DNA from: Asaia sp003994335
Lineage (GTDB): Bacteria > Pseudomonadota > Alphaproteobacteria > Acetobacterales > Acetobacteraceae
Direction: 5' to 3'
DNA: 64,000 nucleotides
Assembly: GCF_037151175.1 (NCBI RefSeq)
Contig: NZ_JBBCOR010000007.1
Coordinates: 1-64,000, forward strand
The number at the start of each line of letters is the position of its first letter. Position 1 is the stretch's first letter. The notes beneath the pieces are model-generated. The model saw only the letters and a program-made list of their open reading frames with translations. It was not told where the DNA came from and searched no databases. Of the stretch, positions 42,970 to 52,683 are shown one piece after another. Made by a program: the position numbers and the translations under genes.

Positions 42970-44778
42970 CTAAATCGTGGCGGCGTCCAAAATAAAAAAG
43001 CTCAGCATATCCTGACCTTGCCACTGCTCGCAGCGCAATTGCCCGGCCACATGAAGCACCGGCATGGCGCGGTCTTCCAGCAATTCCGCAAAGGTCTTGT
43101 CAGCGGCTCGGAACACGAGACCACGCAACCTGCCGCCATCTTCGCCCTGCAGGATCACACGCAGCGTATTGCCGTCACGGCCGATGCGTTCGCTTTTGAC
43201 GGCGCGTACTCGGCTGATCGCGATGACCGGCTCTTCATGGCCTGCACCGAATGGTCCCAGCCTAGCGAGTTGCGCCGCGATTTCCGTGGTCGCCCCACGC
43301 AGGGCCAGAACCCCGTCAATGCTCAATGCGTCGTGGCGCGGGCGATGACGCGCCTCGGCCAGCGCCTGATCCAGATGGGCATGAAATGCTCCGGCTTTTT
43401 CAGCAGGGAGAGAGAACCCCGCGGCCATGGCATGTCCCCCCCCTGTCAGGAGCAAGCCCGACTGGCACGCAGCAATCACGGCAGCGCCTATATCCAGCCC
43501 CGGTACCGAGCGTGCAGACCCCTTGATCACGCCGTCCTGCAAGGCGCCAATCAGCGTGGGGCGATTACAGCGCTCGCGCACGCGACTGGCCACGATCCCC
43601 ACCACGCCAGGATGCCAGCTCTCCCCATGCAGAAACAGGGCGGCATGCCCTGCCTCAAGCTGGGATTCCGCCTGGTGATAGGCCTCTGTCAGGATATCGG
43701 CTTCGACGGTCTGGCGCTGCCTGTTGATCTCATCGAGCTTCTCGGCCAGCGCGCGCGCTTCAAATGCATCCTCGCTGAGCAGGAGCTTGACGCCCAGCTC
43801 AGCCTGGGCGATGCGCCCGCCTGCATTGATGCGTGGGCCGATGCCAAAGCCGCAGGCCATGGCACTGGCTGTTTCCTTCACTCCTGCCACGGAGGCGAGA
43901 GTGGAGAGCCCCAGGCGCTCGCCGCGCCCCATCACGCGCAAACCTTGGGCCACAAAAGCGCGGTTCAGATCACGCAGCGGCATGACATCGCAGATGGTGG
44001 CGAGCGCGACCAGATCGAGCTTGCCCAGAAGGGCCGGTTCCTCATGCGTTTCAAACCAGCCGGAAAGACGCAGGGCGCGGCAGGTGGCGACCAGGGTCAG
44101 AAAAGCAACGCTCGTGGCACAGAGATGACCCAGCCCCGAGCCACAATCCAGACGGTTCGGATTCACCACAAGGCAGCCGGGCAGAATGGCGCCGTCAGGC
44201 TTGTGATGATCCAGAACGATGATATCGCCCTTCCCCCGCAGAGCGTCGAGCAGGGCGACTGCCGCTGTGCCGCAATCCACACAGACGAGCAGCGTCGCCC
44301 CCTTGGCGCGCAGCCCCTCGAGGGCAGGCGCGTTCGGGCCGTACCCCTCTTTCTGCCGGTCCGGAATATGGAAATGGACCGCACAGCCCAGTTCGCGCAG
44401 CGTTTCGGTCAGGAGGGTGGTGCCGCAGGCGCCATCCACATCGTAATCACCGAACACACCGACGGTCTCACCGCATCGGACCGCCTGCGCGAGGCGGGCG
44501 GCGGTTTCGTCCATGCTGTGCAGGCAGGACGGATCGGGTAGCCAGTCACGCAGCCTCGGATCGAGAAAGGCCGCGACCTGTGAGGGATCGACCCCCCTGC
44601 CATGCAGTATGCGTGCGAGAAGTTCCGGAATACCGGCGCGCTGCGCCATCGCAAGGGCCACGCGGCCATCGCCGGTCGCCAGTTTCTCGTCGCGCCAGAC
44701 CCAGGAACGCCCGCTGCCGCTGGAATGAACGGACAGAACCGGATCTGGCGGAACAAGGAACGAGGGAGCGTCAGACAT
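42970..44778 (-). CDS. recJ: Single-stranded-DNA exonuclease RecJ
   Basis: 602 residues. It degrades single-stranded DNA 5' to 3' in recombination and mismatch repair. The DHH motifs are GDYDVDGACG (about 110-119), CVDCG, LDHHKP (Asp190, His191, His192) and ATICDVMPL. The DHHA1 domain follows with GIGPRINAGGRI and SARSVPGLDIGAA, and the C-terminal OB-like domain closes the protein. It is downstream of glpX with a 21-base gap in the conserved hom-glpX-recJ order. Confidence 0.96.
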   Translation of the reverse strand: MSDAPSFLVPPDPVLSVHSSGSGRSWVWRDEKLATGDGRVALAMAQRAGIPELLARILHGRGVDPSQVAAFLDPRLRDWLPDPSCLHSMDETAARLAQAVRCGETVGVFGDYDVDGACGTTLLTETLRELGCAVHFHIPDRQKEGYGPNAPALEGLRAKGATLLVCVDCGTAAVALLDALRGKGDIIVLDHHKPDGAILPGCLVVNPNRLDCGSGLGHLCATSVAFLTLVATCRALRLSGWFETHEEPALLGKLDLVALATICDVMPLRDLNRAFVAQGLRVMGRGERLGLSTLASVAGVKETASAMACGFGIGPRINAGGRIAQAELGVKLLLSEDAFEARALAEKLDEINRQRQTVEADILTEAYHQAESQLEAGHAALFLHGESWHPGVVGIVASRVRERCNRPTLIGALQDGVIKGSARSVPGLDIGAAVIAACQSGLLLTGGGHAMAAGFSLPAEKAGAFHAHLDQALAEARHRPRHDALSIDGVLALRGATTEIAAQLARLGPFGAGHEEPVIAISRVRAVKSERIGRDGNTLRVILQGEDGGRLRGLVFRAADKTFAELLEDRAMPVLHVAGQLRCEQWQGQDMLSFFILDAATI

Positions 44779-44799
44779 GCGCTCCCTTATAGAATGGGT

Positions 44800-45792
44800 T
44801 CAGTGACCTGCCCATGTCTTGGTGGAGAAATCGTGGCGCCCTTCAATGAAGCGCACCGTGGCTGATTTGGAGCGCATCACGATGGAATGGGTGCGCGCAA
44901 TGGTGGGGCCATAGAAGCGCACGCCGCGCAGAAGTGTACCCGTGGTCACGCCGGTAGCGGAGAACAGAACATCGCCGCGGGCCATGTCATGCAGGCCGAG
45001 CTTGCGGGTGGGGTCCTTGCCAGGGTCCATCGAGCGGGCGCGTTCGACCTGGCTTTCATCCTCGAACATCAGGCGGCCCTGCATCTGGCCCCCGACGCAG
45101 CGTACCGCCGCGGCAGCGAGAACACCCTCAGGGGCGCCACCGGAACCTGCATAGATATCCACGCGGCTCTCATCCATACAGGCGGCGATGGCAGCGGCCA
45201 CGTCGCCATCGGTCAGCAGCATGACGCGCGCGCCAGCTTCACGGGCGCGGGCAATCAGCTCTTCATGGCGCTCGCGGTCGAGTGCGCACATGGTGATGGA
45301 GGAGATGTCCTTGCCCTTGGCCTTGGCGAGGTCACGCAGCGTGGTCTCGATCGGGGCATCGATATCGATCAGGTCTTCCGGCAGGTTCGGACCGACCACC
45401 AGCTTTTGCATGTAGATATCGGGAGCATGGAGGAAATTGCCGCTTTCGGCCAATGCCACCATGGTCATGGCATTGGGCATGTCCTTGGCGCAGAGATTGG
45501 TGCCTTCCAGCGGGTCGACAGCAATATCCATCTTGGGGCCGCCAGCCCCCACCTTCTCGCCGATATAAAGCATCGGCGCTTCATCCATCTCGCCTTCGCC
45601 GATCACGACCGTCCCTTCGATCGCGACCGTGTCGAACGCGGCCCGCATGGCCTGAACGGCTGCACCGTCAGCCTCGTTCTTTTCCCCACGGCCTGTCCAG
45701 GCCGATGACGAGATGGCCGCAGCCTCTGTAACGCGCACAAGTTCGAGCGCGAGGTTGCGATCCGTCACTTTATACTTAGGAGAGAAAGGCAT
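44800..45792 (-). CDS. glpX: Class II fructose-1,6-bisphosphatase
   Basis: 330 residues. It removes the 1-phosphate of fructose-1,6-bisphosphate in gluconeogenesis and the pentose phosphate cycle. VIGEGEMDEAPMLYIGEKVG and DIAVDPLEGTNLCAKDMPNAM give the metal and substrate site, and YAGSGGAPEGVLAAAAV the phosphate loop. Acetic acid bacteria lack a full glycolysis, so sugar-phosphate recycling is a plausible main role; this is inference. It sits between hom and recJ. Confidence 0.95.
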   Translation of the reverse strand: MPFSPKYKVTDRNLALELVRVTEAAAISSSAWTGRGEKNEADGAAVQAMRAAFDTVAIEGTVVIGEGEMDEAPMLYIGEKVGAGGPKMDIAVDPLEGTNLCAKDMPNAMTMVALAESGNFLHAPDIYMQKLVVGPNLPEDLIDIDAPIETTLRDLAKAKGKDISSITMCALDRERHEELIARAREAGARVMLLTDGDVAAAIAACMDESRVDIYAGSGGAPEGVLAAAAVRCVGGQMQGRLMFEDESQVERARSMDPGKDPTRKLGLHDMARGDVLFSATGVTTGTLLRGVRFYGPTIARTHSIVMRSKSATVRFIEGRHDFSTKTWAGH

Positions 45793-45876
45793 CCGGTATA
45801 TCCTATCTGTACTCTATCCAGCTGAGCCGGAATTGCGACACGCCCTGTTATGCCGGGATGTGCCGCCTTTGCCACA

Positions 45877-47190
45877 TCACACAGTCTCGATTTTCATGAG
45901 CAGCGGTGTGCCGACGACAGTTTCCAGGGGCTCGAGGGCCGTCAGGACGGAAAGCATGGCCGCCTCGCTGGTTTCATGTGTGACAAGCGCAAGCGGAACA
46001 ACCGTCTGTGAACCGGCAGGCTGAACAGCTTCCTCGGCGGCATGCTGGGAGAGCGCGCGCAGCGACACGCCATAGTCGCGCAGGGCTGCCGTGATATCGG
46101 CCACGACGCCCGGACGGTCCTGAACAAAAAGGCGCAGATAATACTGGCCGCCCAGGCTTTCACGCGGGGCGCAGGCGATTTCGGGCTTCGGGTCCATGCC
46201 CCAGACGGGCAGGGCCGTACCACGGGCAAGATCGATCACATCGGCCACGACGGCGCTGGCGGTGGGACCGGCACCGGCGCCACGCCCTTCGATCAGCATC
46301 GGACCGCTGAAGGCGCCCTCGGTCAGTACGGCGTTGAACACGCCATCCACATTGGCGATGGGAGCGGATTGCGGGACCATGCACGGGCGCATCGAGGCCT
46401 CGATCTTGCCCTGACCGTCACTACGGGCACTGCCGAGAAGCTTGATGCGATAGCCCATCTCGCGGGCGAAGGCCTGATCGCAGGCGGCGATATTGCGGAT
46501 CCCCTCGACATGCAGCGAATCGAAACGCACGGGCTGGCCGAAGGCGAGACCGGCCAGAATGGCGAGCTTGTGTGCGGCGTCCCAGCCATCCACATCAGTG
46601 GATGGGTCGGCCTCGGCATAGCCGAGTGCCTGAGCTTCCGCCAGGATATCCCCGAAATCGCGGCCCGTCTCGCGCATCGCGGTCAGGATGTAGTTGCAGG
46701 TGCCGTTCAGAATGCCGCCTACGCGCAGCAGATGGTCGGCGGCCAGACCCTCACGCACCAGCTTGATGGCCGGGATACCGCCCGCCACCGACGCTTCGAA
46801 AAGCAGCGAGGTTTCGTTCTCGCGTGCGAGGCGTGCCAGAGAGGCCCCGTGAATGGCCAGCAGGGCCTTGTTGGCTGTGACAACCGGCTTTCCAGCCTTC
46901 AGCGCGGCCTCTACGAGCGCACGGGCCGAGCCTTCGGCGCCGCCAATCAGCTCGAGCACCACATCGACCCTGGGGTCGGCGGCGAGAGCGATGGCGTCGT
47001 CATGCCAGGTCAGGCCGGTCAGATCGACTCCGCGGTCGCGCGTGCGATCACGCGCCGAGACGGCGACCACCTCGATGGTTCGTCCGGCACGGGCGGTGAT
47101 GGCCTGGGCGTTTTCACGCAGAAGGCGCACCACGCCAGCCCCGACCGTGCCAAGACCCGCAATACCAAGATGAAGTGTTTGACCGTTCAC
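45877..47190 (-). CDS. hom: Homoserine dehydrogenase
   Basis: 437 residues. It reduces aspartate semialdehyde to homoserine for threonine and methionine synthesis. The cofactor site IAGLGTVGAGVVRLL opens the protein; GGILNGTCNYILTAM and ADPSTDVDGWDAAHKLAILAGLAFG form the catalytic region. A C-terminal ACT domain (RLFVQDRPGVVADITAALRDYGVSLRAL) suggests feedback control, usually by threonine. It starts with GTG overlapping the alaC stop by three bases (GTGA), so the two are translationally coupled. Confidence 0.96.
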   Translation of the reverse strand: MNGQTLHLGIAGLGTVGAGVVRLLRENAQAITARAGRTIEVVAVSARDRTRDRGVDLTGLTWHDDAIALAADPRVDVVLELIGGAEGSARALVEAALKAGKPVVTANKALLAIHGASLARLARENETSLLFEASVAGGIPAIKLVREGLAADHLLRVGGILNGTCNYILTAMRETGRDFGDILAEAQALGYAEADPSTDVDGWDAAHKLAILAGLAFGQPVRFDSLHVEGIRNIAACDQAFAREMGYRIKLLGSARSDGQGKIEASMRPCMVPQSAPIANVDGVFNAVLTEGAFSGPMLIEGRGAGAGPTASAVVADVIDLARGTALPVWGMDPKPEIACAPRESLGGQYYLRLFVQDRPGVVADITAALRDYGVSLRALSQHAAEEAVQPAGSQTVVPLALVTHETSEAAMLSVLTALEPLETVVGTPLLMKIETV

Positions 47191-48392
47191 GAAACTGCCT
47201 CTGCCTGTTTGACGCCGTGTTTGTTGAGAAAGGTCTTGATGGCGCGCGTGGCCTGACGCAGGCGCTGCGTGTTCTCGACAAGACCGATGCGGACGAAGCC
47301 CTCGCCGTATTCACCAAAGCCAAGCCCTGGCGCCACGGCCACTCCGGCTTCCTTGAGCAGGAGCTTGCTGAAATCGACGCTGCCCATTTCGGCAAAGCGC
47401 TCGGGGATGGGCGCCCAGGCAAACATCGAGCCCTGCGGCGACGGGACGTCCCAGCCTGCGGCATGAAGCCCGCGGATGAGCACGTCACGCCGCTCGCGAT
47501 ACATGTCGCGGATTTCCGTCACGCAATCCTGCGGGCCGCTCAGGGCTGCAACGGCCGCTACCTGAATGGGGGTAAAGGCCCCGTAATCGAGATAGGATTT
47601 GATGCGTGTGAGCGCCTGGATCAGATGCGGATTGCCAGCAGCAAATCCCATGCGCCAGCCCGCCATGGAATAGGTCTTTGAGAGCGAGGTGAACTCGACC
47701 GCGATGTCCTTGGCGCCTGGTACCTGCAGGATGGACGGCGGTGGCTCGTCGCCGAAATAGATTTCGCAATAGGCCAGATCGGACAGGATCCAGATCTGCT
47801 CGCGACGGGCAAAAGCCACCAGCTCCTTGTAGAAATCCAGCGAGGCTGTGAACGCCGTCGGGTTGGAGGGGAAGTTCACGATCAGCGCGGTTGGCTTGGG
47901 TACGGAATGGCGTACGGCGCGTTCGAGCGCGCGCAGCATGTCCTCATCCGGCGTGGCCGGAATGGAACGCACCGAGGCACCCGCGATGATGAAGCCGAAC
48001 TGATGGATGGGATAGGACGGATTCGGCACCAGGATCGTATCACCGGGGCTGGTGATGGCTGAGGACAGGTTGGCCAGCCCCTCTTTCGAGCCCAGAGTCG
48101 CGATGACTTCGGTCTCGGGATTCAGATCCACGCCGAAGCGACGCTCGTAATACCCCGCCAGTGCGCGGCGCAAACCGGGAATGCCCCGGCTGACCGAATA
48201 GCGGTGGCTGCGCGGGTCTGCCACGGTCTCAACCAGTTTTCGGACGATATGCGGCGGTGTGGGGCTGTCGGGATTGCCCATGCCCAGATCGATGATGTCT
48301 TCACCATGCGCTCGGGCCGCGGCCTTGGCCTTGTTCACTTCGGCGAAGACATAGGGCGGCAGGCGACGGATGCGGTGAAACTCTTCGGTCAT
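47187..48392 (-). CDS. alaC: Class I/II aminotransferase, AlaC-like
   Basis: 401 residues. It is probably a glutamate-pyruvate transaminase (AlaC), feeding alanine synthesis; the group is close to LL-diaminopimelate aminotransferases. The PLP lysine is Lys239 in SLSKTYSMAGWRMGF. GMGNPDSPTPPHIV, NFPSNPTAF and LAYCEIYF are other signature segments. It sits upstream of hom and overlaps it by four bases, an arrangement that recurs in alphaproteobacteria. Confidence 0.92.
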   Translation of the reverse strand: MTEEFHRIRRLPPYVFAEVNKAKAAARAHGEDIIDLGMGNPDSPTPPHIVRKLVETVADPRSHRYSVSRGIPGLRRALAGYYERRFGVDLNPETEVIATLGSKEGLANLSSAITSPGDTILVPNPSYPIHQFGFIIAGASVRSIPATPDEDMLRALERAVRHSVPKPTALIVNFPSNPTAFTASLDFYKELVAFARREQIWILSDLAYCEIYFGDEPPPSILQVPGAKDIAVEFTSLSKTYSMAGWRMGFAAGNPHLIQALTRIKSYLDYGAFTPIQVAAVAALSGPQDCVTEIRDMYRERRDVLIRGLHAAGWDVPSPQGSMFAWAPIPERFAEMGSVDFSKLLLKEAGVAVAPGLGFGEYGEGFVRIGLVENTQRLRQATRAIKTFLNKHGVKQAEAVS

Positions 48393-48414
48393 TTTTTCGG
48401 CTCGGGGGCACAGG

Positions 48415-48449
48415 GTTGAAATAAAATTACCGGAGTCAGGGCGACTCCG
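48415..48449 (-). terminator. Terminator-like hairpin after the Pro/Ala-rich lipoprotein gene
   Basis: On the minus strand CGGAGTC (48449-48443) and GACTCCG (48437-48431) form a seven-pair stem with a five-base loop, followed by a T-rich run (TAATTTTATTT). It ends the lipoprotein transcript before alaC. Confidence 0.6.
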
Positions 48450-48491
48450 ACAATCTTCACTAACCTGATTTCCGGACCGGGTGAACCGCCC

Positions 48492-49565
48492 TCAGTAAGG
48501 CGAGCGGTCAATTCTCGCGCCACGCCCCAAAGCACCGGCGCTGATCCGGATGTCCGATGCCGCCACGCCATGCAGGATCAGAGTCTGGGCCAGAGCGCGG
48601 GCACGCAGCAGACCAAGCTTGATTCCGAGCACCTGTTCCGAGGGGCGGAAGGAGGTGATCTCACCAAATCCCTTCACATAGACGATGTCATGCGGGCCGC
48701 GTCCGCCCAGCGCCTTGCCGATCGCGCCTTCCTGGCCACGGGCCATCTGATCCGAGGCCTGATTGAATCGTATCAGCGTGCCATGCGGCTCTGTCAGGTC
48801 ATACGAAGGTGGGACGATATCGGGCAGGGCGGCGTCGCGCGGGATGTTGAAGCCCGGAAAATTCGGCGCAACCGGGGGCAGGTCGCCAATCTGGGGCAAT
48901 TCGCTCGGCTTGATGGGGGGAGGGGCGAAGCGTGTCACCTCTGGCAGACCAGCTTCCGGCGCGGCGGGGGGCGCATCCTTTTTGGTCGCCTGCTTTGGCG
49001 CGGGCTGAGCCTGCTTGCCCGGCATGGAGGCCGGAGCGTTTGATTCAGCCGAAGTGGCAGCCGGGGGGGCGGCAGAAGCCGGTTTAGCGGGTGTTCCTGC
49101 TGCAGGTGTTCCCGCGGCGGGCGCGTTTTGCGCCGGGGGCGGGGTCTGACCGGGGGCAACCACGCTCATGGAGGAGCCACTATCGTCATTGGCCGGGCGA
49201 GGCTTGGGCTGAGGCGGTGGCGGCGGTGGGGCCACAATCAGCGGGCCGTCGGCCACGGCCAGATGCTGGCTCAGATTGCGCTGGAGCGTAAGCCGGTCGG
49301 TCAGGGCCTGCCGCGCCTGGGCGCTCGGCAGGTCCACACTGGTCATGGGGGTCAGGCCGACGCGCGGATAGGTGCCATGCGCGCCGGGAGCCGGGGGACG
49401 CTGCTTGGCAATCTCGCCGCCCTGATACTGATGATACCAGTTATCCACCGTGTCGACGGCGTCCCGGTGACCGCAGGCGCTCAGCGACATCACGAGTGAC
49501 ACCATGCCCGTCATGACGAGACCCGTGCGTGGCCAGCCTGTTTTAACCCCGCCTGTTTTAACCAT
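48492..49565 (-). CDS. Pro/Ala-rich outer-membrane lipoprotein
   Basis: About 357 residues from the ATG at 49565 (an ATG at 49604 adds a basic stretch that spoils the signal peptide). The lipobox is LSAC in MVSLVMSLSACGHRD. Residues about 115-240 are almost entirely Pro, Ala, Gln and Lys, a flexible spacer probably crossing the periplasm. The C-terminal 130 residues (FNQASDQMARGQEGAIGKALGGRGPHDIVYVKGFGE, LLRARALAQTLILHGVAASDIRISAGALGRGARIDR) resemble OmpA-like peptidoglycan-binding domains. A cell-envelope linker is the likely role; the exact family is uncertain. Confidence 0.8.
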   Translation of the reverse strand: MVKTGGVKTGWPRTGLVMTGMVSLVMSLSACGHRDAVDTVDNWYHQYQGGEIAKQRPPAPGAHGTYPRVGLTPMTSVDLPSAQARQALTDRLTLQRNLSQHLAVADGPLIVAPPPPPPQPKPRPANDDSGSSMSVVAPGQTPPPAQNAPAAGTPAAGTPAKPASAAPPAATSAESNAPASMPGKQAQPAPKQATKKDAPPAAPEAGLPEVTRFAPPPIKPSELPQIGDLPPVAPNFPGFNIPRDAALPDIVPPSYDLTEPHGTLIRFNQASDQMARGQEGAIGKALGGRGPHDIVYVKGFGEITSFRPSEQVLGIKLGLLRARALAQTLILHGVAASDIRISAGALGRGARIDRSPY

Positions 49566-49748
49566 GTCTCTCGATCGACCCTTGCGTTTCTTGTCCGGTT
49601 TCATCCTGCTGGCGCCACCCTAACCGCTCCGGCCCGTCGTGGCGAGATGCTTGATCTGGCGCAAAAATCGGGGGGGCTCTTGTGAGGTCCGCCCATCAAG
49701 CGCAACATAGATGGCATGAACAGGCTGCACGGACATAGGAACACCCGC

Positions 49749-50417
49749 ATGCGTGGCACGACACCCCAGGACATCTCCCGTATCGCCCCACGTCTCGATG
49801 ATGAAGAGCCCGATCCCCAGGCGCCCGATGCGCCCGAGCCCAAGGAAGCGGCCGAAAAGCCCCCCGGTGGCGAGATTGAAGGCAAGCTGTTCGAACAGCG
49901 CAAGGTGCTGATCTTCGGTGGCATCAACGACAAGGTGGCCCGCGATGTCACCGGGCGTCTTCTTGCTCTGGCAGGCGCTTCGGACAAGCCCATCGATGTG
50001 TATGTCAACTCGCCGGGCGGCCATGTCGAGAGCGGTGACACCATCCACGACATGATCCGCTTCGTGGATTCCATCGCTCCCGTGAATATGATCGGTACGG
50101 GCTGGGTCGCCTCCGCCGGTGCCCTGATCTTTGCCGCGGGCCGTCCCGAGCGCCGCCTGTGTCTGCCGAACACACGCTTCCTGTTGCATCAGCCGATGGG
50201 CGGTGTGCGCGGTCCGGCAACCGATATCGATATTGAAGCCCGCGAGATCATTAAGATGCGCGAGCGACTCAATCGTCTTTTTGCCCGTGAAACCGGTCAG
50301 TCCTACGAGAAAATCGCCAAGGATACGGATCGCAATCACTGGATGTCGGCAGAGGAAGCCATTGCCTATGGCCTCGTCTCGCGCGTCATCAGCAAAATGA
50401 GCGACATCAAGGAATAA
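49749..50417 (+). CDS. ClpP-family protease subunit (divergent ClpP paralogue)
   Basis: 222 residues with an acidic, Pro-rich extension of about 40. The ClpP fold follows with KPIDVYVNSPGGHVESGDTIHDMI. The catalytic Ser is Ser122 in GTGWVASAGALI, where housekeeping ClpP has GxAASMGA, and the His is His147 in FLLHQPMGG. So it is a second, atypical ClpP, probably paired with another ClpP or a special unfoldase. The ATG at 49749 has TAGGA eight bases upstream; an ATG at 49716 is possible. It heads a run with two ferritin-like genes. Confidence 0.88.
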   Translation: MRGTTPQDISRIAPRLDDEEPDPQAPDAPEPKEAAEKPPGGEIEGKLFEQRKVLIFGGINDKVARDVTGRLLALAGASDKPIDVYVNSPGGHVESGDTIHDMIRFVDSIAPVNMIGTGWVASAGALIFAAGRPERRLCLPNTRFLLHQPMGGVRGPATDIDIEAREIIKMRERLNRLFARETGQSYEKIAKDTDRNHWMSAEEAIAYGLVSRVISKMSDIKE

Positions 50418-50435
50418 GAAGAGGACCTCTCTCTC

Positions 50436-51443
50436 ATGTCACGTCTTGAACAACTCTACAGCCATCTTCCGGATGCGCCGTCAGACAAGACCCTGGCCAA
50501 GGCCGATTTCGAAGCCCGTCACTGGAGCAGCGCCATTCCTGGCCCGCTCAAGCCGGGCACCGAAGAACACAAGCGCGCCGTGGCCGACATGTTCAGGGAG
50601 ACCTTCAACCCCTACAAGCCCTCGGTCATCGAGTGGCCCAAGCTCGATCCGCAGACCCTTCATCGCATCACCTCGCTACCGATCTGGGATATTGCGGTGC
50701 AGACCGAGGGCAAGGCGCGCCTGCGCATGGCCGCCTATGCCGACATGATCGACGACCCGGACATGAAGGACGCCCTGCGCCGCAATGCCTGGGAGGAGAA
50801 CCGCCACAAGGAGGTGCTCTCCAAGCTTGTTGAAGCCTACAACATCCCGATGGCCCCCGAGCCGCCCTATATCGAGCCGAAAGACACGGAGTGGGCGTAT
50901 CTGGTGACCGGTTTCTCGGAATGTGTGGACAGCTTCTTTGCCTTCGGTCTGTTTGCCCTTGCCGAGCGTGCCGGTCTGTTCCCCATGGAACTGATCGAGA
51001 CGTTCGAGCCTGTGATGCAGGAAGAGTGTCGTCACATCCTGCTTTTCGCGAACTGGCTGGCCTGGCATCGCGCCACCATGCCGTGGTGGAAGCGCCCCGT
51101 CTTCGAGGCGCGCGTGTTGGGTGTCTGGGCGTTCCTCGCCTATGAGCGCATGGATCTGGCACGTTCCATCGACTCCGAAGGCAATGAGCATACGCAGGAC
51201 AACAACTTTACTGTGACCGGCGCCAAGGACATGACGGACATCGATATCAAGGTGCCCGAGCTGATGCAGCTCTGCCTCGATGAAAATGACCGTCGTTTCT
51301 CGGGCTACGATCATCGCCTGCTGCGCCCCACCACGACGCCGAACCTCGTCAAGACCGGGCTGTTCGCCTATCGTCTGTGGGAGAAGGCCTCGGGAGCGGT
51401 GCGTGCACGGCTTGGACAGACGAAGCAGCACGCCCCTGCATGA
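50436..51443 (+). CDS. Ferritin-like diiron protein, first of a tandem pair
   Basis: 335 residues, cytoplasmic. A four-helix bundle is suggested by two ExxH diiron motifs, WEENRH (Glu121 and His124) and QEECRH (Glu197 and His200), with Glu91 (QTEGKAR) and Glu162 (FSECVD) as likely further ligands. This pattern is typical of ferritin-like oxidases and hydroxylases rather than iron-storage ferritins. The start is 18 bases after the ClpP stop. The next gene is a clear paralogue and overlaps it by four bases. The substrate is not known. Confidence 0.75.
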   Translation: MSRLEQLYSHLPDAPSDKTLAKADFEARHWSSAIPGPLKPGTEEHKRAVADMFRETFNPYKPSVIEWPKLDPQTLHRITSLPIWDIAVQTEGKARLRMAAYADMIDDPDMKDALRRNAWEENRHKEVLSKLVEAYNIPMAPEPPYIEPKDTEWAYLVTGFSECVDSFFAFGLFALAERAGLFPMELIETFEPVMQEECRHILLFANWLAWHRATMPWWKRPVFEARVLGVWAFLAYERMDLARSIDSEGNEHTQDNNFTVTGAKDMTDIDIKVPELMQLCLDENDRRFSGYDHRLLRPTTTPNLVKTGLFAYRLWEKASGAVRARLGQTKQHAPA

Positions 51444-52291
51444 GTGTGATCGAGCCGGGGTCTGAAGCCCATAAGCATTATTTCTGTCAGCAGTTTATCG
51501 ATACGCATCAGGTTTTCGATCCCGAAACCCTGCCATGGCCCGAACTGACAGATGAGGAACTCGCCCGGCTTCGCGCTGTCCCGTTCTGGCAGGAGGTGTA
51601 TCACACCGAACGCCGGGCCGGGGCTATCGTCGATGCCTTCACCCCCCAGATCATCGATCCGGAGGTGAAGGAGGCGGTGCGTCTTCAGGGGTATGAAGAG
51701 GCGCGTCATGCCGATCTGATCCGCGTCATGATCGAGCGTTACGGCTTGGACGCCCAGAAGCAGCCTCTCGAGAAATTTCCGGCTGATCTGGAAAAGGCCT
51801 TCATCGATTTCGGCTTTGGTGAATGTCTCGACGCCTTCCTCGGATTCGGCGCGTTCAAGAGTGCGCGTCAATCTCAATTCCTGCCCGAAAAGATGTTCGA
51901 GATCTTCGACATCCTGATGTTCGAAGAAACGCGGCATATCGTCTTCTTCATCAACTACATGGCATGGCGCGAAAAACGACGCGGTCTTGGTCGCGCGCGG
52001 CGCTCTGTGAAATCGTTCCGCTTTTATCTGCGGGCGCTCAGCCGTTTGCTTGGCATGGTACGCCGCGGTCAGGAACCCAATGACGGCCGCGACTTTGCCG
52101 TTACCCAGACCAATCTCTTCCTGGACGGGTTTTCCTTTCGGGGATTCGTGGAAGATTGTTACCGGGAGAATGCCCGCCGCATGACCGCGTTTGACCCTGG
52201 CCTCATGCAGCCGCGTCTGTTGCCCGGCATCGCGGATCTGGCTCTGCGCGGGCTGCGTCTCTGGGACAAGGGGCGCGGCCTCTCGCGCTGA
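51440..52291 (+). CDS. Ferritin-like diiron protein, second of a tandem pair
   Basis: 283 residues. It repeats the ExxH layout of its neighbour: YEEARH (Glu87 and His90) and FEETRH (Glu163 and His166), with Glu57 (YHTERRAG) and Glu128 (FGECLD). The shared core covers about 210 residues; the ends differ. It starts at ATGA overlapping the first gene, so it should be made with it, possibly as a heterodimer. The duplication must be old as the two are quite diverged. No named function can be given. Confidence 0.75.
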   Translation: MSVIEPGSEAHKHYFCQQFIDTHQVFDPETLPWPELTDEELARLRAVPFWQEVYHTERRAGAIVDAFTPQIIDPEVKEAVRLQGYEEARHADLIRVMIERYGLDAQKQPLEKFPADLEKAFIDFGFGECLDAFLGFGAFKSARQSQFLPEKMFEIFDILMFEETRHIVFFINYMAWREKRRGLGRARRSVKSFRFYLRALSRLLGMVRRGQEPNDGRDFAVTQTNLFLDGFSFRGFVEDCYRENARRMTAFDPGLMQPRLLPGIADLALRGLRLWDKGRGLSR

Positions 52292-52683
52292 TCGTTGGTC
52301 ATTTCGCGTTCGGCGTGAAGCAGCGGTCTGACGACTGCTCACGCCACGCCGAGAAAATCGCTTCTCCAGGGCGCTCCCGTGCCGTCCGGTATGGCTCCGC
52401 TTAGTCATCGTGAATGAGGCCCAGCCTGAGAGCCGTATGAGGGCACGGGATTTCGCCCTTACTGGAACTGAAGATATGGCCGGCCGCTCGATGTCGGCGG
52501 AAGCCTGCCGGTTGTTCGGTCCCGGTCGGTATCCTGCCATATTTTCGAATGTGCATTCGGAACAATAAGCAATCGAAATGATAAGAGTAAGGATACGCGC
52601 GGTTGGGTCGGTGCAGTCGCGTCCCGTGTCCTCGCTCTCATCGCGCACAGGGTGCGTCGTCGCAAAATCAGAACTGATCACCG
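52292..52683. other. Intergenic region without a supported gene
   Basis: About 390 bases between the ferritin-like pair and the Hint pseudogene. The region has no clear gene or RNA; it could hold the lost N-terminal part of the Hint gene, but no reading frame or motif shows this. Confidence 0.4.

Noticed and set aside
42754..44541. A long open frame opposite recJ
   Set aside because: It is the mirror of recJ and also crosses tRNA-Glu; recJ has complete catalytic motifs on the other strand.
46042..47256. A 404-codon open frame opposite hom
   Set aside because: It is antisense to a complete hom gene and contains only low-complexity sequence.
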